64,000 nt of DNA from contig NZ_CP031168.1 of the NCBI RefSeq assembly GCF_022354825.1, forward strand, positions 1,055,501 through 1,119,500. The letters are read 5' to 3'. The notes beneath the pieces were generated by a model. The model ran no database searches. It was not told where the DNA came from and saw only the letters and a program-made list of their open reading frames with translations. Of the stretch, positions 8,328 to 16,769 are shown piece by piece. The first letter of the stretch is position 1; each line of letters opens with the position of its first letter. Source of the stretch: Paenibacillus sp. H1-7. Lineage in GTDB: Bacteria; Bacillota; Bacilli; Paenibacillales; NBRC-103111. A program made the position numbers and the translations under genes.

Positions 8328-9824
8328 ATGAGTAACAGACAAACTAGAACAGACGTTATCTTAATTGGTGCCGGAATTATGAGTGCGACTCTCGGGTCAT
8401 TGTTGAAAGAATTGATGCCGAAATGGGACATTAAAGTGTTTGAGAGACGCGGAACGGCAGGAGAAGAAAGCTCTAATGAATGGAACAATGCGGGTACGGG
8501 GCATGCTTCCTTGTGTGAGCTTAACTACACCGTCGAGAAACCGGACGGATCCGTAGACATTAGCAAAGCGATTAAAGTAAATGAAGAGTACCAGCTTTCA
8601 AGACAGTTTTGGTCTTATCTCGTGGACAGCAAGCTGATCCGTAACCCTCAGGACTTTATTATGCCGGTACCTCATATGAGCTTTGTGCACGGGGAGCAAG
8701 ATGTAAAGTTTTTGAAAAAACGGTTTGAAGCGATGTCCGCGAATCCGCTGTTCCAAGGAATGGAATTCTCCGACGACCCGGATAAATTGGCGGAATGGAT
8801 TCCGTTAATGATGAAAGACCGTTCTTTGAATAAACCGATAGCGGCAACCAGAATTGAATCCGGGACGGATGTCAACTTTGGTGCTTTAACGCGATTACTG
8901 TTTGATCATTTAAAGAGTAAAAATGTGGATATCCAATACAACCGCAATGTGGATGATATTAAACGTGCGAGCGACGGCTCGTGGGAATTGAAAGTACGCG
9001 ATGTCCATAGCGGCACGGTTGAACGCCATACGGCAAAGTTCGTCTTTATCGGCGGCGGCGGCGGAAGTCTGCATTTGCTGCAAAAATCCGGTATTCCTGA
9101 AGGAAAGGGAATCGGAGGCTTCCCGGTAAGCGGGCTGTTTATGGTGTGTCAAAACCCGGATGTTGTAGCGCAACATCATGCCAAAGTATACGGCAAAGCT
9201 TCCGTCGGTGCTCCTCCCATGTCGGTTCCGCATCTGGACACAAGATTCATCGACAACAAAGAATCGCTGCTGTTTGGGCCGTTTGCCGGCTTCTCGCCGA
9301 AGTTTTTGAAATTCGGTTCCATGATGGATTTGGTCACTTCCGTAAAACCGCATAACCTGGTAACGATGATGGCGGCGGGCGTGAAGAACGCTTCCTTGAC
9401 TACCTACCTGATCAAGCAGGTAATGCTATCGAAAGAACAGCGCATGGAAGAGCTGCGTGAATTCGTTCCGAACGCTAAGAGCGAGGATTGGGATCTGCTG
9501 GTAGCGGGACAGCGCGTGCAAATTATTAAAGATACGGCTGCCGGCAAAGGAACGCTTCAGTTCGGTACGGAAGTTATTAATGCCGCGGATGGCTCGATCG
9601 CTGCATTGCTCGGCGCTTCTCCGGGTGCTTCTACCGCCGTTTCCGTAATGCTTGAGGTCATGAATAAATGCTTCCCGCAGCATATCAAAGCATGGGAGCC
9701 GAAGATCAAAGAAATGATTCCTTCTTATGGCGTGGCTTTGCTGAAAAATCCGGATCTGATCCGCGAAATTCATGCTTCAACCGCGCGGACACTAGGTCTT
9801 GCTAGCGAGCTCCAACCTGTATAG
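8328..9824 (+). CDS. mqo: Malate:quinone oxidoreductase
   Basis: A 498-residue FAD-dependent peripheral membrane enzyme of the TCA cycle and respiratory chain: (S)-malate + quinone to oxaloacetate + quinol. The N-terminal FAD-binding Rossmann motif [15 protein letters not shown] starts near residue 9. The family-specific [21 protein letters not shown] follows near 48-68, and [28 protein letters not shown] lies near 243-270. The C-terminal [12 protein letters not shown] is also typical. Length matches the usual 490-500. AAGGGA precedes ATG 8328. It is monocistronic, with its own terminator. Confidence 0.97.
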   Translation: MSNRQTRTDVILIGAGIMSATLGSLLKELMPKWDIKVFERRGTAGEESSNEWNNAGTGHASLCELNYTVEKPDGSVDISKAIKVNEEYQLSRQFWSYLVDSKLIRNPQDFIMPVPHMSFVHGEQDVKFLKKRFEAMSANPLFQGMEFSDDPDKLAEWIPLMMKDRSLNKPIAATRIESGTDVNFGALTRLLFDHLKSKNVDIQYNRNVDDIKRASDGSWELKVRDVHSGTVERHTAKFVFIGGGGGSLHLLQKSGIPEGKGIGGFPVSGLFMVCQNPDVVAQHHAKVYGKASVGAPPMSVPHLDTRFIDNKESLLFGPFAGFSPKFLKFGSMMDLVTSVKPHNLVTMMAAGVKNASLTTYLIKQVMLSKEQRMEELREFVPNAKSEDWDLLVAGQRVQIIKDTAAGKGTLQFGTEVINAADGSIAALLGASPGASTAVSVMLEVMNKCFPQHIKAWEPKIKEMIPSYGVALLKNPDLIREIHASTARTLGLASELQPV

Positions 9825-9850
9825 TTGACAGAAACGATACTAAATATGTG

Positions 9851-9893
9851 GCAGCCTTATCCTGAAATCAAAGGATGAGGCTGTTTGTTTTTG
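9851..9893 (+). terminator. Terminator of mqo
   Basis: GCAGCCTTATCCT pairs with AGGATGAGGCTGT across a short loop, followed by TTGTTTTTGT. Confidence 0.85.
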
Positions 9894-10001
9894 TCTAAAG
9901 CCTGTTAAAAGAAGAGTGTGGGGAATACGGTGGAGGGCGAGGAGGTATAATAGGACTGCTGTAAAGTCTTCGAACGGGTACGGGTCCTAGCACAATCCTT
10001 C

Positions 10002-10376
10002 TTACGGCAGGTAGGCATCCACGACCTCAAATCTTTGCTCATTGTTAATCGTCATGTATTTCACTTCGATCACATTGCCTTTTTGAAATGCAGGAATATG
10101 AATGATAGGGATGACGGTCTTTACCACGGTATGGAGTATCGTGTCATTCTGCATAGTGACGGTTAGATCGAGTAATACCTCCGGCTGATCGTCTACTTGC
10201 ACATTGGTTTGCTGAATGGAGTTAATAACAGCTTGTGCCGAGATACCGCCCTCAAGAATGGCCTTGCGCTGCAAATTTTGTTCTCTGCGATCCCGTAATC
10301 CCCTGACAAGCATGATAATTGTTAATAATGTCGTACATAGTGAGAAAATAACAATGATCCATATAATAACAGCCAT
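10002..10376 (-). CDS. Small membrane-anchored protein of unknown function
   Basis: A 124-residue protein with one N-terminal membrane segment (about residues 3-24, VIIWIIVIFSLCTTLLTIIM), a basic stretch (RGLRDRREQNLQRK), then a beta-rich domain (about 45-124). That domain contains LLDLTVTMQN and GNVIEVKYM and resembles a short OB- or DUF3592-like fold. GAGGTG lies 9 nt before ATG 10376. The positive-inside rule puts the soluble domain in the cytoplasm. It stands alone, 192 bp from the next minus-strand gene. Function unknown. Confidence 0.75.
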   Translation of the reverse strand: MAVIIWIIVIFSLCTTLLTIIMLVRGLRDRREQNLQRKAILEGGISAQAVINSIQQTNVQVDDQPEVLLDLTVTMQNDTILHTVVKTVIPIIHIPAFQKGNVIEVKYMTINNEQRFEVVDAYLP

Positions 10377-10501
10377 TTAGTATTCACCTCGCTATTCCAC
10401 CTATTATTTAGTGTGGGAAAATATCCCTTTTTATTAAGTTTAAATTAGTGAAAAAGAGAAGTCTATGGACTGTGGGATTATTTCTCGCAGGACTATATAG
10501 T

Positions 10502-10543
10502 AAAAAAGAAAAAGCCCTTCCGCTATAGATCGGGCGAAAGGGC
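10502..10543 (-). terminator. Terminator of the 5'-nucleotidase gene
   Basis: Read on the minus strand, GCCCTTTCGC pairs with GCGGAAGGGC across a 10-nt loop and is followed by TTTTTCTTTTTT. Confidence 0.85.
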
Positions 10544-10568
10544 ATGTCGCATGTCAAGCCTAGCGCGC

Positions 10569-12545
10569 TTAGCTCGGGATTTTCGCTAACAAATGGGCGA
10601 ACTCAGCCCGGGTTGCCTTTTCCTTCGGCGCGAACTGGCCGGTCGATCTGCCTTCCACGAGGCCGGCTTGAACCAGTGCCGCCACAGCGGGTTTGAAGCC
10701 GCCGGCGATTTGTGCATCGTCGGCAAAGGCTGTGGACGCCGCGCCTTGCAGCGGCTTACCCGTCTTCATCTCATAAAGCCAGCGGATGACAACTGCCAGC
10801 TCCTCCCGGGACAAAGCAGCCGATTCGTCGCCCGTGCCGAGTCCCGATCCGGTCCAGACGGAGGATGCAGACGCCTCCGGGAGCAGCTTGGAGATGGCAG
10901 CGCCGGCTTCCCTGCGGGTTACACTAGCCTGAGGCGCGAAGCGGCCCTCATCAATGGAGGTGAGGATGGCTTTGTCCGTCAAAGCCTTGATCGCCGGCTG
11001 CGCCCAGTGGGAAGCAGGCACGTCCGCATAGCCTCGAACCGTTATGCGGGCTTCCGGCTTAGCGTCAACGGTTTTCAGCTTGGAGGCGTACGCCGCCAGC
11101 AGCTCAAAATCGGTAAGCGCTTCGTTCGCGCCTACAATGGCTTTGGCATCGGTAAACATCGTGTAATTGTCACCGCCCGTGTACATAAAGCTGGACATAG
11201 CCACTTTGTACTTGGCGTCCTTTTGGATAGGCTGCCGGTTGATCGAGGCTTCCACTATCCGCGATCCAACGGGCTTGTTCGCATCGTAGACATAGGTAAG
11301 ACCCGAAACCTGCAGGAAGCCCCCCGGCAGCCGATCGACACCGGCAACGCTATTCTCCAGCGCGGCAAGCAACATCTCGCCTGTTACTTCCGCCACAACG
11401 ATCTTGTTGCCGAAAGGCAGGATGGCTTTTGCGTCCTTCAAAGTGAAGTCGCCTTTCTTTGCACTCGCGCGGATCCCTCCGCCGTTGGCGAACGCAATAT
11501 CCGTATGGTAGTAATCGCGGTAAGCGTCCGCTATCAGATTGCCGATAGCCGTTTCCCGGAAACGAGATTCGTGATTGTCGCCGTAGGGCAGATCGTTCGC
11601 AAGGACTGCTACCTTTTTCCCGAGCTCCGTATCCAGCTTCGTCTGATAGTCCGCGGCCAGCTTCGCTAGAGCTTCCTCCTCGGCTACCGTCTCATCGGCC
11701 TTCAAAATTTCATGCGACAGCTTCACGCCGTCCTGAGCTTTGTTTAGACGGAGATGGACGATCGATCCCATGTTGCCCTGCGGAGCGAAAATGAATTTGT
11801 TCCCGGCCTCAACTTCATGGATAAATGTTTGCTCCTCCGCTTCTTCCTCGGTGAAAATCACTTGAATATCCGGAACGGCAGCCATCAGCGCTTTATCGTC
11901 GGCCACCGGCTCTTGAGTCAGAGCCATAATGATGTCGACCTTTTGCTGTTTGATTTGCTCAACGGCTTTTTTGGCCGACTCGATCACATCCCGCTGTTGA
12001 ACGGAGCCGTCCTTTGTGGTCGTTTCCATGGCACTGGTGAGCCCGATCACGCCGATACGGATCCCTTGCTTTTCAATGACCGCATATTCAGGGACTTGTC
12101 CGAACGGCTTGCCGTCAGAGCCTGTCAGGTTGGAGCTGATCCAGGAAAACTTCGAGGCTTCTACCAGTTTCTTGGTATTTTCGGCACCTGCGTCGAAATC
12201 ATGCTGACCGAAGTTAGCCAAATCGATGGGAATTTGGTTGAACGCTTCCACCATCGGAAATCCTTTAAATACGCCTCCGAACAAAGTGCCTCCGCCCAAA
12301 TCGCCGCCGAAGGCAACGATTTTCTCGCCTTGCACACTATCCACCAGCGTTTTGATACGAGCCACACCACCACGGGTGCCAAGCTTATCACTGACCGGGC
12401 TTATCTCATGACCATCGTTAAAGTAAAGAAAGGATACCATTCTGTCGGATTCTGCGGCTTGTACATTCGGTGCGTAACTCCATAAGGGGGTCATCAGGGA
12501 AGCGGACAGCAGGGCGGCAGCGGCAGAACGTCTAAGTTTACTCAT
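10569..12545 (-). CDS. Secreted 5'-nucleotidase/metallophosphatase with C-terminal SLH domains
   Basis: A 658-residue exported protein. The start chosen is the ATG at 12545, which gives a textbook signal peptide (MSKLRRSAAAALLSASLM, cleavage after VQA); ATGs at 12554 and 12593 are alternatives. A calcineurin-like metallophosphatase domain (about 35-250) has NDGHE and GGD motifs. The 5'-nucleotidase C-terminal domain (about 310-470) contains NGGGIRASAKKG and PFGNKIV. Two SLH repeats (about 500-658: ADVPASHWAQPAIKAL and TRAEFAHLLAKI) anchor it to the cell wall polymer. The catalytic GNHEFD motif reads GQHDFD here. It probably releases phosphate from external nucleotides. The next gene upstream, an AraC regulator, is co-directional. 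Confidence 0.92.
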   Translation of the reverse strand: MSKLRRSAAAALLSASLMTPLWSYAPNVQAAESDRMVSFLYFNDGHEISPVSDKLGTRGGVARIKTLVDSVQGEKIVAFGGDLGGGTLFGGVFKGFPMVEAFNQIPIDLANFGQHDFDAGAENTKKLVEASKFSWISSNLTGSDGKPFGQVPEYAVIEKQGIRIGVIGLTSAMETTTKDGSVQQRDVIESAKKAVEQIKQQKVDIIMALTQEPVADDKALMAAVPDIQVIFTEEEAEEQTFIHEVEAGNKFIFAPQGNMGSIVHLRLNKAQDGVKLSHEILKADETVAEEEALAKLAADYQTKLDTELGKKVAVLANDLPYGDNHESRFRETAIGNLIADAYRDYYHTDIAFANGGGIRASAKKGDFTLKDAKAILPFGNKIVVAEVTGEMLLAALENSVAGVDRLPGGFLQVSGLTYVYDANKPVGSRIVEASINRQPIQKDAKYKVAMSSFMYTGGDNYTMFTDAKAIVGANEALTDFELLAAYASKLKTVDAKPEARITVRGYADVPASHWAQPAIKALTDKAILTSIDEGRFAPQASVTRREAGAAISKLLPEASASSVWTGSGLGTGDESAALSREELAVVIRWLYEMKTGKPLQGAASTAFADDAQIAGGFKPAVAALVQAGLVEGRSTGQFAPKEKATRAEFAHLLAKIPS

Positions 12546-12620
12546 CGAGTACATCTCTCCTTTTGATCCATCTGCTAGATTTTCACATGCCATTATAATA
12601 TAGACATCCCCACGGCGGTG

Positions 12621-13478
12621 TTAAGTTTGTATGAAGTCTCGCACCCTCACCCGGCTGGGAGAACACCCGAACTGCCTTGTAAAGGCCCGCGTAAACGAGA
12701 ACAAATCCGGATAACCGACCGTCAAAGCAATCTCGGTAACCGACAGCGATGTTTCCTTTAGCAATTGAGTGGCCTTGTCGAGGCGTACATTTTGCAAATA
12801 TTTCACAGGAGGGATGCCGACATGGTCGGTGAATGTTTTGGAGAAATGGGTGCGATGAATGTTCACGTAGGCTGCGATATCGTTCACGGTTATCTGTTCC
12901 GCATAGCATGTGTGGATAAAGTCAAGGCTCTTTCTCAGCCAGAAGTCCGGCGAGCGCGGCGCAGCTGTCTGTTCTTGCTCCGGCAATAGCTTGGCAAAGA
13001 TGCGGAACATATAGCTGTTCCATTGAATGAGCTGCTTTCTGCCCAAGTTTTTGGGTAGTTGAATCATTTGGTGGAAGACCGATTCGAGATCCGGATCGAC
13101 GACTTTGCGCTGGTATGTATTGTCATGGGTGAACCCGACCATGGTCATCAATTCGGGGACTTGGCTGCCGTTAAAGGCGAACCAGATCATTCTCAGCTTG
13201 GAATCGGACGGCGCAAGCCGATAGGTGTAGGTCGTGTTGGGAAATTTGCAGAACATATCTCCTTTGCCGAGCACGACCTCGTTGCCTCCATACAGAAACT
13301 GCAGCCGTCCTTCCCTCACAAAATGTATAGTGTAATGCCCGGTCTGGCGCGGACCGTGGCTGTAATTCGGCTTAGCGATGTTATGCCCCATATGCAGCAG
13401 GTATAGCCCGCTGTTCTTATCGAAGGAATCGGTCTCGTGAATCCACCTTTCGGCGTATTCATGCGCATATTCTTGCAT
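12621..13478 (-). CDS. AraC-family transcriptional regulator
   Basis: A 285-residue regulator. The cupin-like N-terminal sensor (about 1-150) contains GHYTIHFVREGRLQFLYGG. The C-terminal double helix-turn-helix (about 185-285) contains DIAAYVNIHRTHFSKTF and EIALTVGYPDLFSFTRAFTRQFG. ATG 13478 is preferred over the GTG at 13487 because CAGGTG lies just upstream of it. It diverges from the sugar-binding lipoprotein gene at 13733 and probably activates that locus in response to a sugar. It is not obviously linked to the downstream nucleotidase. Confidence 0.93.
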   Translation of the reverse strand: MQEYAHEYAERWIHETDSFDKNSGLYLLHMGHNIAKPNYSHGPRQTGHYTIHFVREGRLQFLYGGNEVVLGKGDMFCKFPNTTYTYRLAPSDSKLRMIWFAFNGSQVPELMTMVGFTHDNTYQRKVVDPDLESVFHQMIQLPKNLGRKQLIQWNSYMFRIFAKLLPEQEQTAAPRSPDFWLRKSLDFIHTCYAEQITVNDIAAYVNIHRTHFSKTFTDHVGIPPVKYLQNVRLDKATQLLKETSLSVTEIALTVGYPDLFSFTRAFTRQFGCSPSRVRVRDFIQT

Positions 13479-13511
13479 GGAGGTCACCTGCCGTTCTGAA
13501 TTGGCTTAATA

Positions 13512-13525
13512 TGTAAGCGCTTAAT
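13512..13525. promoter_or_regulatory. cre-like site (possible CcpA box)
   Basis: TGTAAGCGCTTAAT matches 12 of 14 positions of the CcpA consensus TGWAANCGNTNWCA, around a perfect AAGCGCTT core. It lies between the divergent AraC and binding-protein genes, where carbon catabolite control would be expected. Confidence 0.4.
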
Positions 13526-13732
13526 ATTCACATCATAGCGTACTTTTTCCGTTTTCGAAAGGGTCTTTACAAAAAACAAAATATATGGCTCGATTCCATA
13601 AATACCAATGCCGATTTCAAACTGATCCCTACGAATTGCCAAAAAACAGACTACCGTTTGATATTCCTAAATACCGTAAGCCTGTTGGATAATAGGTCCA
13701 GAAGCTAAATACTGGAAAGAGGAGCCCGGTTC

Positions 13733-15013
13733 ATGAAAACAAAGCTCGCATTCGTTTGTGGAACCGTAATGACCCTGCTGGCCTTGGCGGCGTGTGGAGC
13801 CCCGAACAACGTCTCACAAGAGGGAGAAGGCAAGCCGAAGGTCAAAGACCCTGACCCGGTGACGCTGAAGCTGTTCGCGTACAATCCGATGTCGGAGTCC
13901 GACTTCAAGAAGCTGATCGCGGAGCCTGTGAAGAAGAAATACCCTTACATCACGGTCGAGCTGCTGAGCAAAAATTCGACGCAGTTCGAAAGCACCATTG
14001 CCGCCAAAGAGGATATGGATTTGATTCTCATGTGGAACGGCAGTGTTAACAGCAACAAGCAATACGGCATTTTCGAAGACATGACTCCGCATGCCCGCAA
14101 GGCCGGCTTCGACTTCGGCCGGTTCGATCCGAAAGCGATGGAAACGATCAAGGAGCTGTCGGACAAAGGCGAGATTTACGGGGTCCCGTACCAAATCCAG
14201 TTTTACGCGCTCTATTACAACAAAGATCTGTTCGACAAGTTCGGAGTTCCTTATCCGAAGGACGGCATGACGTGGGAGGATACGGTTGAGCTTACGCGCA
14301 AAATGTCCCGCATGCAGGACGGGGTGCAGTACAGCGGATTCGATACCGATACGCTGTCGAGGTTTACGTACCCGCTGTCGCTTGTCCCTGTGGATGGCAA
14401 GACCGACAAGGTGCTGGTGAACAGCGATGCTTACAAGAAAGCGTTCGAGCTGGGCAAGCAGCTGTACTCGATTCCGGATAATCCGGGCAAGCTTAGCACC
14501 GGACGGTTTACGAAGGAGAAAACGCTCGCGATGGTAGGGACGGTCAACCTGTTCGACCAGCTGGAGAAGACGCCGGACTTGAACTGGGACATGGTCCAAT
14601 TCCCCAGCTACAAGGAGAAGCCGAATACGTACGGCATGTACGACCTGAATATCGTCATGATGACGAGCACGAGCAAGCATAAGGATGAGGCGATGAAGGC
14701 CATCGAGGTGTTCTTGTCCGATGAGGTTCAAACCTTGAGCTCCACGATGGGCAAGCTGTCCGCATTGACCAATCCGGAAATCCGCAAGCAGTTCGGAATC
14801 GGTCTGCCGATGCTGAAGGGGAAAAATTTGCAGGGGATTTTCAAAAGCAGCCCTGCATATGCCCCGCCGTTCTCGATGCACCATTCCAAAGGAAATGAGA
14901 TTTTGAAAAAAACATTCCTGGATTACATCGGGGACAAGAAGGATGTCAATACCGCCCTGCGGGACGCGGAGGAAGAGATCACGCGATATATTAAATCCCA
15001 AGGAACCAAATGA
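13733..15013 (+). CDS. Extracellular sugar-binding lipoprotein (orphan)
   Basis: A 426-residue family 1 solute-binding lipoprotein. The signal peptide ends in the lipobox LAAC (Cys near residue 22). Typical SBP patterns include FYALYYNKDLFDKFGVPYPKDGMTWEDTVEL (about 155-185) and KDEAMKAIEVFLSDEVQ. AAAGAGGAG precedes ATG 13733. It is a paralogue of the protein at 20837, sharing the DKFGVPYPKD and SKHKDEA blocks. No permease or ATPase gene is adjacent: it is followed by a sugar isomerase, HAD phosphatase and beta-helix protein. It either feeds a distant permease pair or acts as a ligand sensor (inference). Confidence 0.92.
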   Translation: MKTKLAFVCGTVMTLLALAACGAPNNVSQEGEGKPKVKDPDPVTLKLFAYNPMSESDFKKLIAEPVKKKYPYITVELLSKNSTQFESTIAAKEDMDLILMWNGSVNSNKQYGIFEDMTPHARKAGFDFGRFDPKAMETIKELSDKGEIYGVPYQIQFYALYYNKDLFDKFGVPYPKDGMTWEDTVELTRKMSRMQDGVQYSGFDTDTLSRFTYPLSLVPVDGKTDKVLVNSDAYKKAFELGKQLYSIPDNPGKLSTGRFTKEKTLAMVGTVNLFDQLEKTPDLNWDMVQFPSYKEKPNTYGMYDLNIVMMTSTSKHKDEAMKAIEVFLSDEVQTLSSTMGKLSALTNPEIRKQFGIGLPMLKGKNLQGIFKSSPAYAPPFSMHHSKGNEILKKTFLDYIGDKKDVNTALRDAEEEITRYIKSQGTK

Positions 15014-15038
15014 TTCGATTCAGGAGGATACATTCAGA

Positions 15039-15920
15039 ATGAATATCTCTACATCGTTAAACGTGTTCGGAACCGATTATGAGCAGGCGATACCCGTATG
15101 CAAGGAGGCGGGCTTCCGAGCACTCGATTTCAACTATTGGGATCACCAGAAGGACGTGTTGGCCAAATCGTGGGAAGAGGAGGAGGCGTGGGCGCACCGC
15201 ATTCGCGCAGCAGCGGACGAGAGCGGACTGCCGTTCACCCAGATGCACGGGCCGGTTCATGGGCGTTCATTTCGGGAGATGGTGCTGGGACTGAATGCCG
15301 AATCGTTCCTGGATATGGCGAAAAGATCGCTTAGAACAGCATCGATTCTTGGAGTGCCGTGGGTCGTGCTGCATGCGAGCGCTATTTCCGGGAATGGGGA
15401 ATCGTACGGCGAGGTGAAGGAGTTTAACGTGAAGTTTTTCCGGCAGCTGTTTCCTGTGATGGAACAGACGGGCGTCGGCATTGCGCTAGAAAACTTCTAT
15501 GACCGGGCAGCCCGCCCGCATACAGCACGCCGGACCTACTGTGCAATGCTGGATGAGCTTGTGGAGCTGATCGACACGCTCGATCATCCATTGGTCGGAG
15601 CTTGCCTGGACACCGGCCACGCTCATGAGCAGGGGATACATCCTAACGAAATCCGCAAGCTGGGAAAACGGCTTAAGGCTACGCATATTAACGACAATGA
15701 CGGGCTGCACGATCAGCATTTGCTGCCTTACCAGGGCTCTATCGACTGGCCTGCGGTCATGAGTGCTCTTCATGATATTCAGTACGAAGGGGACTTGACT
15801 TATGAGACGCATCAGGCGATTCGGTTCCTGCCGGACGCTTTGCGGCTTGAGGGACTCAAGTATGCCGTGGCGGTGGGGAATTACCTGATTGGATTGAAAG
15901 GAGACCCGAAGGGAGCATGA
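15039..15920 (+). CDS. Sugar phosphate isomerase/epimerase (TIM-barrel, AP endonuclease 2 family)
   Basis: A 293-residue TIM-barrel of the xylose-isomerase-like superfamily. Metal-ligand positions are visible in ALENFY, CLDTGHAHEQG, THINDNDGLHDQHLLPYQGSIDW and TYETHQA. Members interconvert sugars, inosose or related keto compounds in the cytoplasm. ATG 15039 follows CAGGAGGA by 10 nt; the frame is open further upstream but overlaps the binding-protein gene. It overlaps the next gene by 4 bp, so the two are translationally coupled. The substrate cannot be read from sequence; the context suggests a degradation product of an external polysaccharide. Confidence 0.9.
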   Translation: MNISTSLNVFGTDYEQAIPVCKEAGFRALDFNYWDHQKDVLAKSWEEEEAWAHRIRAAADESGLPFTQMHGPVHGRSFREMVLGLNAESFLDMAKRSLRTASILGVPWVVLHASAISGNGESYGEVKEFNVKFFRQLFPVMEQTGVGIALENFYDRAARPHTARRTYCAMLDELVELIDTLDHPLVGACLDTGHAHEQGIHPNEIRKLGKRLKATHINDNDGLHDQHLLPYQGSIDWPAVMSALHDIQYEGDLTYETHQAIRFLPDALRLEGLKYAVAVGNYLIGLKGDPKGA

Positions 15921-16717
15921 AGCTGATTGCAGTGGACTTGGACGGAACGTTGCTTGGGGGCACTAGCGGCAAATATGGATTTTTGCCTGCCGGGGTGGAC
16001 GCACTGCGTCAAGCGGTTGGCCGTAATAAGCTGGCAGCCATTGTAACAGGGCGGGATTTGCCGTTCATTCTCGAATTGCTGAGGCGAGAAGGGATTGTAC
16101 CGGAGCAAGAAGGCTGGCCCCAGCTCATTATTTCGGAGGAGCGTCTGATCCACTATTTGGATGAGCATGGTGACTATGTGCCTGAGACCGAGTGGAATGA
16201 AGCAGTCGAACGGGCGGAGCGATCCAGGTTCGCCGACATTGTGCCTGCGGTTGCCTCCCTACTGGAGGGCAAGCTGGCCGAAGTTGACGCTGCCTCGCGG
16301 AGATGTGAAGGGGCGAAGGAAGAGGCGAGAGGCTTCGTAGAGGTGCTGTTCAGCAATGCCGATTCAGCGAGGGCGGGTGAGGCGGTACTGGCCGATTGGC
16401 TGCGCCAAAGCGGGCTGCCGTATTACACCGTGCGCAACGTCGCGGGAGTGTCCATCCGTCACTCGACGGTCGGCAAAGGACCGGTGCTGTTCCGTGCGTG
16501 CCAAATGCTCCAGGTGCCTCCGGGAGAGGCGCTCGTCATCGGTGACAGCTGCAACGATCTTTCTATGCTGGACGGCGGTTTCGGTTTCAAGGCCGCCGTT
16601 CCCGGCAATGCCGAAGAGGAGGTGAAGGCCCGCATTAGGCCGCCTCAAGGGTATATTGCAGCAGCACGGTACGGAGACGGAGTGGCGGAAGCGATTTTGT
16701 ACCACATCGGTAGTTAA
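15917..16717 (+). CDS. HAD-superfamily hydrolase (Cof/IIB-type phosphatase)
   Basis: A 266-residue cytoplasmic phosphatase. Motif I, VDLDGTLL (about residues 5-12), supplies the nucleophile Asp. TGRD near residue 49 is motif II-like. GDSCNDLSMLDGGF near 210 is motif IV. Members dephosphorylate sugar phosphates or nucleotides. The start ATG overlaps the stop of the isomerase gene (ATGA), a sign of coupled translation and a shared pathway. The true substrate is unknown. Confidence 0.9.
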   Translation: MKLIAVDLDGTLLGGTSGKYGFLPAGVDALRQAVGRNKLAAIVTGRDLPFILELLRREGIVPEQEGWPQLIISEERLIHYLDEHGDYVPETEWNEAVERAERSRFADIVPAVASLLEGKLAEVDAASRRCEGAKEEARGFVEVLFSNADSARAGEAVLADWLRQSGLPYYTVRNVAGVSIRHSTVGKGPVLFRACQMLQVPPGEALVIGDSCNDLSMLDGGFGFKAAVPGNAEEEVKARIRPPQGYIAAARYGDGVAEAILYHIGS

Positions 16718-16769
16718 GTTGACTGCAGCGAAGCGGACAGGCGATGACAAAACTATGGGAGGGATCATG

